64,000 nucleotides of DNA from Desulfosporosinus fructosivorans (GTDB lineage: Bacteria; Bacillota; Desulfitobacteriia; Desulfitobacteriales; Desulfitobacteriaceae). The position numbers and the translations under genes were made by a program. Below, one piece after another: positions 17,404-24,859 of this stretch. Location: NCBI RefSeq assembly GCF_004766045.1, contig NZ_SPQQ01000008.1:85062-149061 (forward strand). Direction: 5' to 3'. The number at the start of each line of letters is the position of its first letter. The stretch's first letter is position 1. The notes beneath the pieces were generated by a model. The model did no database searches and was not told the DNA's origin. It saw only the letters and a list, made by a program, of their open reading frames with translations.

Positions 17404-18204
17404 TCAATTTTCTATTCGATTTTCCATCAGAAAAGAAGAGCCTAAGAAAAGTGAACCACCAAATAATAGTACAAAAATTAGTGAGCTTAAAGATTCCTCT
17501 ATTCCAAACAGATCAAACTCAACAATAGGAAATTTTACAATTTGTGTCGCTGCAACTATAAAAACAGCTATACAAGCAATAAACATACTTATACCGATCG
17601 GAACTGCAATCCGATTTTTGTGGGTTATAGACTTTGAAAAAGCTATACAAAACATAACAAGTATATAGATTAATGCTAAGATGTAAATTGCATACAGCGC
17701 AACAATAGAACTTTTTCCTGGAGAAGATATTATAATCCTGGCATTATAAAGAGTTGAATCTACGATTTCTTTGTTGAAATTGGAATTTACAAGAACATAG
17801 GCCATGATGGAAAGTGCTGCAGTCATTTGGAACACTATGGTCGATAAAAGCATAACAATCAATTTGGACAGAATCTTTTTCCAGGAAATTATGGGTATCA
17901 TGAGTTCAAGTACTGCTTGTTTTCCTGATAAATCCTTTTCAAATCGATAGATATTTTCAATTATTGGCAAGAAAAATAGCCCCGTTGCAATACCAAAATA
18001 CAGTAAAGAAATTAAGCCTAAAGTGAAACTTCCATTTTGCCCATTGTCCCCTATCCCCATGACCATTTTTGACAAAGCATCGTTCCAAAAGAAAACCCTA
18101 GTGATTGATAATAGAAGCACCTGTAAAACGATGAAGCCACCCAAAATATTTCTTGATACTTTCCATTTTTTATAGATCTCATAACCCAGTAGTCGAATTA
18201 ACAT
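17404..18204 (-). CDS. ABC transporter permease (YtrC/YhcI type)
   Basis: 266 residues with about six hydrophobic segments (for example NILGGFIVLQVLLLSITRVF, LISLLYFGIATGLFFLPII, VALYAIYILALIYILVMF, ISMFIACIAVFIVA and SSLIFVLLFGGSLFLGSSF). The layout is that of ABC-2-like permeases that pair with a stand-alone ATPase. It overlaps the ATPase gene by 7 bp, so the two are translationally coupled. With the GntR gene it forms a three-gene unit of the YtrA type, usually induced by cell-envelope stress or glycopeptide-like compounds; the substrate is unknown. Confidence 0.8.
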   Translation of the reverse strand: MLIRLLGYEIYKKWKVSRNILGGFIVLQVLLLSITRVFFWNDALSKMVMGIGDNGQNGSFTLGLISLLYFGIATGLFFLPIIENIYRFEKDLSGKQAVLELMIPIISWKKILSKLIVMLLSTIVFQMTAALSIMAYVLVNSNFNKEIVDSTLYNARIIISSPGKSSIVALYAIYILALIYILVMFCIAFSKSITHKNRIAVPIGISMFIACIAVFIVAATQIVKFPIVEFDLFGIEESLSSLIFVLLFGGSLFLGSSFLMENRIEN

Positions 18205-18893
18205 GCAAAAACCTCCCTGTAGATCTCGTCCAGAGTCATTTTCTTTTCATTTCTTAATTCTTCGGCATTTCCGTGAAGTTCCACTTTGCCTTCCTTTAAG
18301 AAATAAACCTCATCCAACATACTTTCCATTTCGTTAATAAGATGGCTTGTTATAATCATTGAGCTTTCAAAGTTAAAGGCCTTTAAAATCGACACCAAAA
18401 TCTGCTCCCTCGCCACTGGATCAACCCCGTTTAATGGCTCGTCAAGAATAATGAGCTTGGCATCTCTTGCCAAAGTTAAGGCCAAAGCGAGTTTTTCCTT
18501 CATACCCTTTGAAAGACTTGTAACTTTCATATCGCTCGTTAATTTCATGAACTCTAAAAGATCATCAAAGCGCTTGCTATTAAAGTCCTTGTAGAATCTT
18601 ATGTACACGTCTTTAGCATCCTTAATCTTCATCCAACTATATAAAAACTCACTATCTGGAAGGTAGGCTACGAGTTCTTTAGTTTTGTAGCCGATCTCAT
18701 TTTCGCATATCTTAATACTCCCAGCAGTTGGCCTTATCAACCCCACAAGAATCTTTAAGAAGGTTGTTTTCCCACTACCGTTCGGGCCTAATAGCCCAAC
18801 GATCTTACCTTGTTCGATGACTAAGTTAATCCCTAACAATACCTGCTTTTTAAAATATTTTTTTCCAACAGATTCAACTTCTAATATTTTCAT
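18198..18893 (-). CDS. ABC transporter ATP-binding protein
   Basis: 231 residues. Walker A GPNGSGKTT (about residue 36), signature LSKGMKEKLALALTLA (the Gram-positive export variant of LSGGQ), Walker B LIILDEPLNGVDP, and H-loop IITSHLINEME. The Q-loop lies in AYLPDSEF. It energises the adjacent permease. The start ATG overlaps the end of the GntR gene by 20 bp, as expected for a tightly coupled operon. Confidence 0.92.
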   Translation of the reverse strand: MKILEVESVGKKYFKKQVLLGINLVIEQGKIVGLLGPNGSGKTTFLKILVGLIRPTAGSIKICENEIGYKTKELVAYLPDSEFLYSWMKIKDAKDVYIRFYKDFNSKRFDDLLEFMKLTSDMKVTSLSKGMKEKLALALTLARDAKLIILDEPLNGVDPVAREQILVSILKAFNFESSMIITSHLINEMESMLDEVYFLKEGKVELHGNAEELRNEKKMTLDEIYREVFAC

Positions 18894-19257
18894 TTTCGTG
18901 TTCCTCCAATTCTAGTTTCAGATACTTCATTAACTCACTTTTTTTCATGCCCAATTCGTTCATTTCGCTCACAAATCGATGGGTGTATTTTTTAGCCTGC
19001 GTCGTCCTTAAGGTTTCTAGCAGCTCATCTCCATCGACTACAAAGGTTCCTATCCCTCTTTGAGAATAAGTAATACCCTCTCTTTCAAGCTCTAATAAGA
19101 CTCTTTGAATTGTGTTTGGGTTAACCTTAAAGCTCTCTGACATATCTCTGACAGAGGGCATCTTGTCTCCCGCCTTTAATCGTCCTGAAATAATATCTGC
19201 TTTTATTCTTTGAATGAGTTGCAAATATATTGGTGCTTTATCCGATTGAAAATGCAT
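18874..19257 (-). CDS. GntR-family regulator, YtrA subfamily
   Basis: 127 residues: an N-terminal winged helix (IYLQLIQRIKADIISGRLKA, GDKMPSVRDMSESFKVNPNT, IQRVLLELEREGITYSQRG) followed by only about 55 residues of helix, the short C-terminus that defines the YtrA subfamily. It heads the operon with the ATPase and permease and most likely represses it from the operator at 19274-19307. Relatives respond to envelope-active compounds; the ligand is not predictable here. Confidence 0.9.
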   Translation of the reverse strand: MHFQSDKAPIYLQLIQRIKADIISGRLKAGDKMPSVRDMSESFKVNPNTIQRVLLELEREGITYSQRGIGTFVVDGDELLETLRTTQAKKYTHRFVSEMNELGMKKSELMKYLKLELEEHENENIRS

Positions 19258-19273
19258 CTTATCATCTCTTTTC

Positions 19274-19307
19274 TAGTAAACTAGTGTACCAGTATAATAA
19301 CACACTA
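19274..19307 (-). promoter_or_regulatory. Operator of the GntR-ABC operon
   Basis: TAGTGT (19282-19287) and ACACTA (19302-19307) form a dyad spaced by 14 bases, and a second small dyad TAGTAAACTA lies next to it (19274-19283). On the minus strand TATTAT/TATACT -10-like boxes fall inside the dyad, about 40 bases before the ATG. The position fits autorepression by the YtrA-type regulator. Confidence 0.5.
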
Positions 19308-19309
19308 AC

Positions 19310-19641
19310 TGATAGATTTCAATCTTCAGTCCCTTCAAAATTTACGATTGCGTAGACGAAAGCCCCCGACTTCAGTTATAAATAACAGAGAACAGAGAAC
19401 CATCAATTGTGGGTTCGCTGTTCTCTGCATGTAAACAATGTACAAGTTGGCTAATAATTGGAAGTTCTCAGAAGCATAGGTTTGGAGCAGTTAGTAGGAT
19501 AATCAGAAGTTGCTGTATTTATGATTCCCCTCATTAAAATGTGTGCCTAGGAGGAAATTTGGGCTAATTTATAGAAGGATTATGGAGATATGTAGTTTGC
19601 AGATGCGAAATAGAGATGATAGCATTCTATATTTACAATAG
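19310..19641. other. Intergenic region with one hairpin
   Basis: No gene is seen. A hairpin at 19386-19427 pairs CAGAGAACA with TGTTCTCTG and GAACC with GGTTC, without a T run. The rest is AT-rich sequence leading into a transposase remnant. Confidence 0.45.
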
Positions 19642-19833
19642 GGGGAGATTGTACACAGCAAGTTAAAAAAGTGGATGGATGGGTTTAATGGTGTTGCAAC
19701 TAAATATATCAGTAATTATATGTATTGGTTCAAATGGTTACAATTGTTTGAAAATGATAAGGAAGCAGTAAAAATCAAAAACTTCATGGTTCAAAGTAAT
19801 GTAGCCCATGCTTATACAAAGATATCGGATTAA
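19642..19833 (+). pseudogene. IS1595-like transposase remnant (C-terminal end)
   Basis: A frame open from 19642, with no start, reads HSKLKKWMDGFNGVATKYIS then NYMYWFKWLQLFEND and ends at a TAA. This matches the C-terminal end of IS1595/ISXO2-type transposases, where a short basic helix and the YL..YL.WF.W motif follow the DDE core. Only about 63 residues remain. It adjoins the VOC gene, inside the gap of the broken helicase copy. Confidence 0.65.
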
Positions 19834-19945
19834 AGAGAACCTATATTCATTTGAATATATCATTATATGGAAATTTATAGTGTATTTAACATATAAGCAA
19901 ACTACAATTGAATTTCAAATTAAAATAGAATGGGGTTGATTAAAG

Positions 19946-20353
19946 ATGATTTTTAATAAAATGGTTCCTGAATTATCTGTAAGTAATATCAATATATCTA
20001 AAAAATTCTATATTGATACACTTGGTTTTAAAGTAGAATATGAAAGAGAAGAAGATAAATTTGCTTTCATTTCACTTGATGGTGTTCAATTGATGCTAGA
20101 TGAAGGCGTTAACGGAAGTTGGAGTACAGGAATTACAGAATATCCATTCGGAAGAGGGATTAACTTTCAATTTTTTGTAGGTGATGTAAAGAATGTTATA
20201 TTAAATCTAAGTAATAATAATATAAAATTCTTTAAAGAACCTTTTGTTAGTGAATATAGAATAGACTCAGAAATGCAAGTGTTTGAAGAAATATTGGTAC
20301 AAGACCCAGATGGATATTTATTACGATTTTCAGAGTTACAACAAAAAGATTAA
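19946..20353 (+). CDS. VOC-family protein (bleomycin-resistance/glyoxalase-like)
   Basis: 135 residues from ATG 19946 after TGGGGTTGATT. The VOC fold is clear in two repeats: MVPELSVSNINISKKFYIDT, LGFKVEYEREEDKFAFISL, and the second half from GINFQFFVGDVKNV to ILVQDPDGYLLRFSE. It most resembles bleomycin-binding or small VOC proteins; the ligand is unknown. The stop codon TAA (20351-20353) lies in sequence homologous to the helicase gene (AAGATTAACAGTTCC against AAGATTTACAGTTCC in the intact copy), so the last codons may derive from the junction. AT content is higher than in the flanking helicase fragments, suggesting separate acquisition. Confidence 0.85.
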   Translation: MIFNKMVPELSVSNINISKKFYIDTLGFKVEYEREEDKFAFISLDGVQLMLDEGVNGSWSTGITEYPFGRGINFQFFVGDVKNVILNLSNNNIKFFKEPFVSEYRIDSEMQVFEEILVQDPDGYLLRFSELQQKD

Positions 20354-22185
20354 CAGTTCCAGTCGTTTTAGTGAAACGCAAAAGGAACAGGCCACGAGGA
20401 TCATTAAGAAACTGATCTCCAGTAAAAGCAAAGGACGCTCCAGTGATGAAGTCGCGGAAGCCAGGATCGATTATATCTCCGATCATTTGGGGATTGTGAA
20501 AGAGGAAGTCATCCAGATTGTCAGTCTTTTGCGGGATGAAAAGATTTTAGCAGATTCCAAAGACCTGAATGCCTTTATTAAGAAAAAGGAGAGTAAGAAA
20601 AATTCCCTGAGTATCTTGAAGACCTATGGGCAAATCGAAAAATTTCTCCTCACAGTGATCAGCGATGAGGAAAAAATCATTCACCTCAAAGAGCTGAATG
20701 AGCAGGCTGAAGCGTCGGCCTGTGCAGATGTCTCACCCAATAAGCTCAAAACCATTCTGAATCTTTGGGCGATCAAGAACTGGATCAAACTTATTGGGAA
20801 GAGTTGGATCACTGGAAAAGTCAGGGGAGATCATTCAGGAAACAATTAAGCGGATCAAGAACGGACAAGTCGAACCGGGCAGGATTACGAAAACGGTCTT
20901 GGTTATTGATGAAGCCCAGGACATGGATGCCCATGAATTTGCCTTGGTCAAGGCTTTAATGGAACAGAACGAGGGGATGCGGGTCATTGCCGTAGGGGAT
21001 GATGACCAGAATATTTTTGAATTCAGGGGTGCAAGTTCCAAATATATGGAAAACCTGATTACGGGACCAGATGCCGTGCTGGTTGAACTGGTTGAAAACT
21101 ACCGGAGTAAGCGCAATCTCGTCGATTTTACCAACCGGTTTTTATTGCGCATTACGAACCGGTTAAAGCAGACGCCCATTATGGCTGTCCAGAGTGATAA
21201 TGGCAAGCTTAAACGGGTCCGCTATCGAAGCCGTCACTTGATTACTCCCTTAGTCAAGGACATCCTCGCCGAAGGGCTGATCGGAAGCACCTGTGTTTTG
21301 ACGAAGAGGAATGAAGAAGCTTTACAGATTGCCGGACTGCTCATCAAGAACGGCAGGTAGGCCAAGCTGATCCAGTCCAATGAAGGGTTTAATCTATATA
21401 ACCTTTTAGAAATCCGGTATTTTCTGAGCCGCCTCAATTTGGCTGACGATGTCTATATCATCCATGATGAGCTTTGGGAAAATGCCAAACGGAAATTGGC
21501 AGAGCGGTTTGGCAGCAGCTTGAATTTAGAGAGCTGTCTTAATCTGATCCAAGAGTTTGAGGCGGAGAATCCGAAGTATAAGTATAAATCTGACCTGGAG
21601 ATCTTTATCCGCGAATCCGTGCTGGAAGATTTCATTGGCGAAACTAGGGAAACGATCTTTGTGTCAACCATTCACAAGGCTAAAGGTCGAGAGTTTGACA
21701 ATGTCTTTCTGATGCTGGACCAATTCAACCCTGGAACGAACGAGGGGAAACGCCAGCTTTATGTTGGGATGACTAGGGCAAAACACAATCTTACCCTTTA
21801 CGATAACGGGACCTATTTGGATTCCATTAAAGCTGAGGGGATGCAAGTGGTTCTTGATTCCCAAACCTATCTGCCACCTCAAGAATTGGTCATGCAATTA
21901 TCCCATCGGGATGTTCAGCTGGATTTTTTCCTTTACTATCCGCATTTGATTAAGGAGCTGAAGAGCGGGGAGTTCCTTGCTTTTGACGAGAATGGCTGTA
22001 ATAATTCCAAGGGACAAGCAGTTGTCAGATTCTCTAAACAATTTTTAAAACAAATAGAGTCGCTGAGGCATAAGAATTATGTGCCGAGGACAGCTAAGAT
22101 AAGATTTATTGTCTACTGGCAGAAAGAAAATACTGAGCGCGAGGTTAGAATTGTTTTGCCGGAGCTTTACTTTGAGAAGAAATAG
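20346..22185 (+). pseudogene. 3' part of the second exonuclease-RecQ-UvrD gene, broken
   Basis: This copy matches 9078-11790 at well over 90 percent by eye. It starts abruptly after the VOC gene, within the RecQ C-terminal region (SSRFSETQKEQATRIIKKL). At about 20788 roughly 878 bp are missing (equivalent to about 9520-10400), removing the SF1 Walker A motif and shifting the frame. After the join it continues as GRVGSLEKSGEII, VIDEAQDMD and GDDDQNIFEFRGA. A CAG to TAG change at 21358 interrupts the frame, which then continues in the same phase to STIHKAKGREFD, YVGMTRAKHN and the normal C-terminus. It therefore carries an out-of-frame deletion and a nonsense codon and cannot make the full helicase. 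Confidence 0.92.
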
Positions 22186-22443
22186 ATGGCTTTGACCGTA
22201 GGCGAATAAACAGCGTTCCGAGGGAATCTAATATTAGAATCAGAAAAAGATGAGGCTAAGTTTAACTGTTGCCAGCACAACCGCGCCTAGAGAGGAAGAT
22301 TTGACTGCGCCGTGGAAAGAATTGGGTTGGATTTAATGAATATCTTTGATAAGATTACGGTGAGAAATTAACTTAATTATACAATAGTGTAATCAAGTTA
22401 TTGAGGTTGAAGGACTAACAATTACAAAGGGGAATGAAAGAAG

Positions 22444-22986
22444 ATGGTAGAGCAAAAGGTTTTAGAAATGTTGAATGAGCTAATGGGTGAAATTAAGAAA
22501 ACGAGAGCTGACCTAACAAGCGAAATAACACAAACGAGAGCTGACCTAACAAGCGAAATAACACAAACGAGAGCCGATCTATCAAGCGAAATAACACAAA
22601 CGAGAACTGATCTATCAAACGAAATATTGCAAACGAGAACAGATCTATCAAACGAAATATTACAAACGAGAGCTGATCTATCAAGCGAAATAACACAAAC
22701 GAGAGCTGACCTATCAGGCGAAATAAATACGATAAAATCCGAAGTTGGTAGAAACCGCATACTATTGGAGGAGGTACAAAACCAGATTAAAACGGTTGCC
22801 GAGGGAGTAACGTCATTGAGGGAACAAACTGTTCAGCAATTCGAAACACTTACACACTATGTAAACGAAAAAACGAGTTTACTAGAGAAGGTTATCCGAA
22901 ACGATGTTGCTGAAGCGAAACACATAAAAGGTATATTGGGCGAACATGAGGTTTCTATAAGGCATTTGAAAAGCAAAAGTTTATAA
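22444..22986 (+). CDS. Hendecad-repeat coiled-coil protein, 180 aa
   Basis: ATG 22444 follows AAGGGG (22426-22431) and GAAAGAAG. Residues 18-94 are seven tandem 11-residue units of the form TQTRADLSSEI, a hendecad pattern that should form a long, nearly straight coiled coil. The remainder (NTIKSEVGRNRILLEEVQNQ, HYVNEKTSLLEKVIRND, KHIKGILGEHEVSIRHLKSK) is also helical, so nearly the whole protein is a rod. There is no membrane segment or signal peptide. Function is unknown; similar short rod proteins are common in Peptococcaceae, sometimes near regulators. It is followed by a terminator and forms its own unit. Confidence 0.75.
   Translation: MVEQKVLEMLNELMGEIKKTRADLTSEITQTRADLTSEITQTRADLSSEITQTRTDLSNEILQTRTDLSNEILQTRADLSSEITQTRADLSGEINTIKSEVGRNRILLEEVQNQIKTVAEGVTSLREQTVQQFETLTHYVNEKTSLLEKVIRNDVAEAKHIKGILGEHEVSIRHLKSKSL
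22495..22725 (+). repeat. Seven tandem 33-bp coding repeats
   Basis: Units of 33 bp (consensus close to ACGAGAGCTGACCTATCAAG plus CGAAATAACACAA) repeat seven times with 70 to near 100 percent identity. The strong nucleotide identity means copy number could change by slippage or recombination without breaking the frame. Confidence 0.88.
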
Positions 22987-22989
22987 GGA

Positions 22990-23027
22990 CAAAATGAGCC
23001 ACAGAAAATGCGGTTCTCTTTTTTTTA
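22990..23027 (+). terminator. Intrinsic terminator after the coiled-coil gene
   Basis: An imperfect hairpin (GAGCCAC ... GCGGTTCTC) is followed by an eight-base T run (TTCTCTTTTTTTTATG), directly after the stop codon. Confidence 0.55.
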
Positions 23028-23460
23028 TGTCGGCGACTCAGGCAGCTAAGTGATTGCCAAGTAAGCTTCTCCGTCAGCCTGTTCAGCCTGATTATGCTGG
23101 TGCTGCGGAAAAAGAAGGGACACTTATTTATAGAAGAGAAAGAAAAATTCAAAAACAAAAATCACAAAAATGATTAAAAACGAGGCGCAGCCGAGGTTTT
23201 TCTTAATCACCACGACTCGCAAGCCTCCGGCTACTGGTTCAAAGACAAGCCAGAAACCGTTCCAGTTGTTCGATATTTGAACAATGATAAGCAGAAGTGC
23301 AATTTTTCTGGTATTTTTCCATGCGCTGGTAGATAAGTTATAGTCATCCCCAGGCCGCCCCAGAGGTTTCCCCAACGCTGGCGAGCTATGATGCTATCAA
23401 AGAAATGTAGGCATAATTGATTGATAATGAGCGCATTTGTTTGTAAGCACTAAATGAAAA
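23028..23460. other. Region without a recognised gene
   Basis: A plus-strand stretch (about 23205-23338) reads HHDSQASGYWFKDKPETVPV and may be a decayed coding fragment, but there is no start or family match. An imperfect inverted repeat GATTAAAAAC / GTTTTTCTTAATC occurs at about 23171-23207. Confidence 0.35.
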
Positions 23461-23504
23461 AACAAAGGTTTGATTCTTGTGAAGAAATCAAACCTTTGTT
23501 TTAT
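23461..23504. terminator. Bidirectional hairpin terminator
   Basis: Perfect 15-bp arms AACAAAGGTTTGATT (23461-23475) and AATCAAACCTTTGTT (23486-23500) with a 10-base loop. TTTTAT follows on the plus strand, and the minus strand continues into TTTTTTCATTT, so it can stop transcription both ways. It isolates the PucR gene from upstream sequence. Confidence 0.75.
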
Positions 23505-23591
23505 ACGAACCGACCATATCTGATATAATAATACAAATTGCAACATCAAGAACAGCGACCTAAGATGACTTTCTGCGGAAGAGGGTATGTT

Positions 23592-24815
23592 ATGAATATT
23601 GAAGAAGCGCAAACTGTGCAAACTGATTTACTAAAGATTATCGCAGAAGGAGCTGGAGTAGCTGGTATAGTCAACATCCTAGCCAAGGCGACTGAATTGC
23701 CAGTCGTTGTGACGAATGAATTTTATAAAGTTCTTGGTTCTTCCCATGAGGATTATCCAAGAAACTCATTTGTCAGAAGTTGTATCAATGGGACAGAAAA
23801 AAATCCGGGATTATGCCAGATAAAACTAGAACAAAGTATTAAACTAGCTTATGTCTTTCCGAGTTATATTAAAAATGAAACACTCGGATTTTTATATATT
23901 TTTAGTGACGCTTCAGATAGGATGGATATAAAAGACTTCGGAAAAATTGCTTCTCTCGTCTTGACCGTTCAATTAACAAAAGATAAAGAGCTTTTGCTAA
24001 CGGAAAAGAGATATGTCGACGCGTTCTTGTTTGATCTTCTCTATGGCAACATAGAATCAGGGGAGGACATCCTCGCCAGAGGGGAACTTTGGGGATGGGA
24101 TCTAAGTCGACCACAATGCGTATTAGTCTTTGAATTAGATGATTATGACTATTTTACGGAAGATAAAAACTTACTTGAGATACTCATTGAGAGTGTTAGG
24201 TTTGTGATGAAGGAGATGGGTGAAAAACCTATTCTAACTAAGAAAAAGGGAGAAGTTATAGCCATCCTTTTTAAGACCAAGGGCAGTAAACATGAACAGC
24301 GGGAATACATGAAATTAGTGGTTGACAAGATACAGAGCCTTGCCCAACAACGAATTCCTGCTAGAGTGCTGAGGCTGGGAATTGGAAGGATATACGAAAA
24401 TCCAAACGAAATATTCCGTAGCTATCAAGAGGCAAAAGTGGCTTTAGAACTAGGTAAGTTGATGCACTCGCGTTTGAGAACCCCATTCTTTGAATATTTA
24501 GGGTTAGCTAGGATTCTTTATAATCATGACCGCCAGGAGTTAGCAGAGTTATACCAAGAGACTTTAGGTGAACTCGAACGGTATGATAGTGCGCACAACA
24601 CTGAGTTGATGAAAACTTTAGAAAATTTTTTATCACACCGCTGCGATTTAAAGGAGACCGCTAAAACGAGTTATATACATCCCAACACCTTGCGTTATCG
24701 CTTGAAGAAGATTCAGGAAATATTGGATCTCGATTTCGATGATTTTGATACAAAGCTGAATCTTATGGTTGCCTTCAAGATTAAGCATCTAAAAGTATCC
24801 GATATAGATGAGTAG
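23592..24815 (+). CDS. PucR/CdaR-family transcriptional regulator
   Basis: 407 residues from ATG 23592 (GAAGAGGG at 23577-23584). The N-terminal 170 residues are a sensor-like domain (ATELPVVVTNEFYKVLGSS, YIKNETLGFLYIFSD). The centre is a GGDEF-like CdaR domain (RPQCVLVFELDDYDYFTED, GIGRIYENPNEIFRSYQEA). The C-terminus is the PucR helix-turn-helix: LKETAKTSYIHPNTLRYRLK. This family activates purine, sugar-diacid or amine catabolism. It lies 44 bases upstream of, and co-directional with, the molybdoenzyme gene, so it most likely controls that enzyme; the N-terminal ligand would be the enzyme's substrate or a related compound. Confidence 0.88.
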   Translation: MNIEEAQTVQTDLLKIIAEGAGVAGIVNILAKATELPVVVTNEFYKVLGSSHEDYPRNSFVRSCINGTEKNPGLCQIKLEQSIKLAYVFPSYIKNETLGFLYIFSDASDRMDIKDFGKIASLVLTVQLTKDKELLLTEKRYVDAFLFDLLYGNIESGEDILARGELWGWDLSRPQCVLVFELDDYDYFTEDKNLLEILIESVRFVMKEMGEKPILTKKKGEVIAILFKTKGSKHEQREYMKLVVDKIQSLAQQRIPARVLRLGIGRIYENPNEIFRSYQEAKVALELGKLMHSRLRTPFFEYLGLARILYNHDRQELAELYQETLGELERYDSAHNTELMKTLENFLSHRCDLKETAKTSYIHPNTLRYRLKKIQEILDLDFDDFDTKLNLMVAFKIKHLKVSDIDE

Positions 24816-24859
24816 TGCTTGATGGGTTTAGAAGGTATGTAAGAAAGGGGGAGAAATAG

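Noticed and set aside
22495-22725. Possible CRISPR array because of regular 33-bp repeats
   Set aside because: Units are contiguous without unique spacers and encode an in-frame coiled coil; no cas genes are near.
22422-22760. Long minus-strand frame with repeated VCVISLDRSAL units
   Set aside because: It is the antisense of the hendecad-repeat gene; the repeats keep the opposite strand open. No ribosome site, and the plus-strand frame has a sensible coiled coil.
23124-23375. Minus-strand frame with a hydrophobic C-terminus
   Set aside because: The hydrophobic run comes from A-rich plus-strand sequence (AAAAATCAAAAAC type); no ribosome site or family match.
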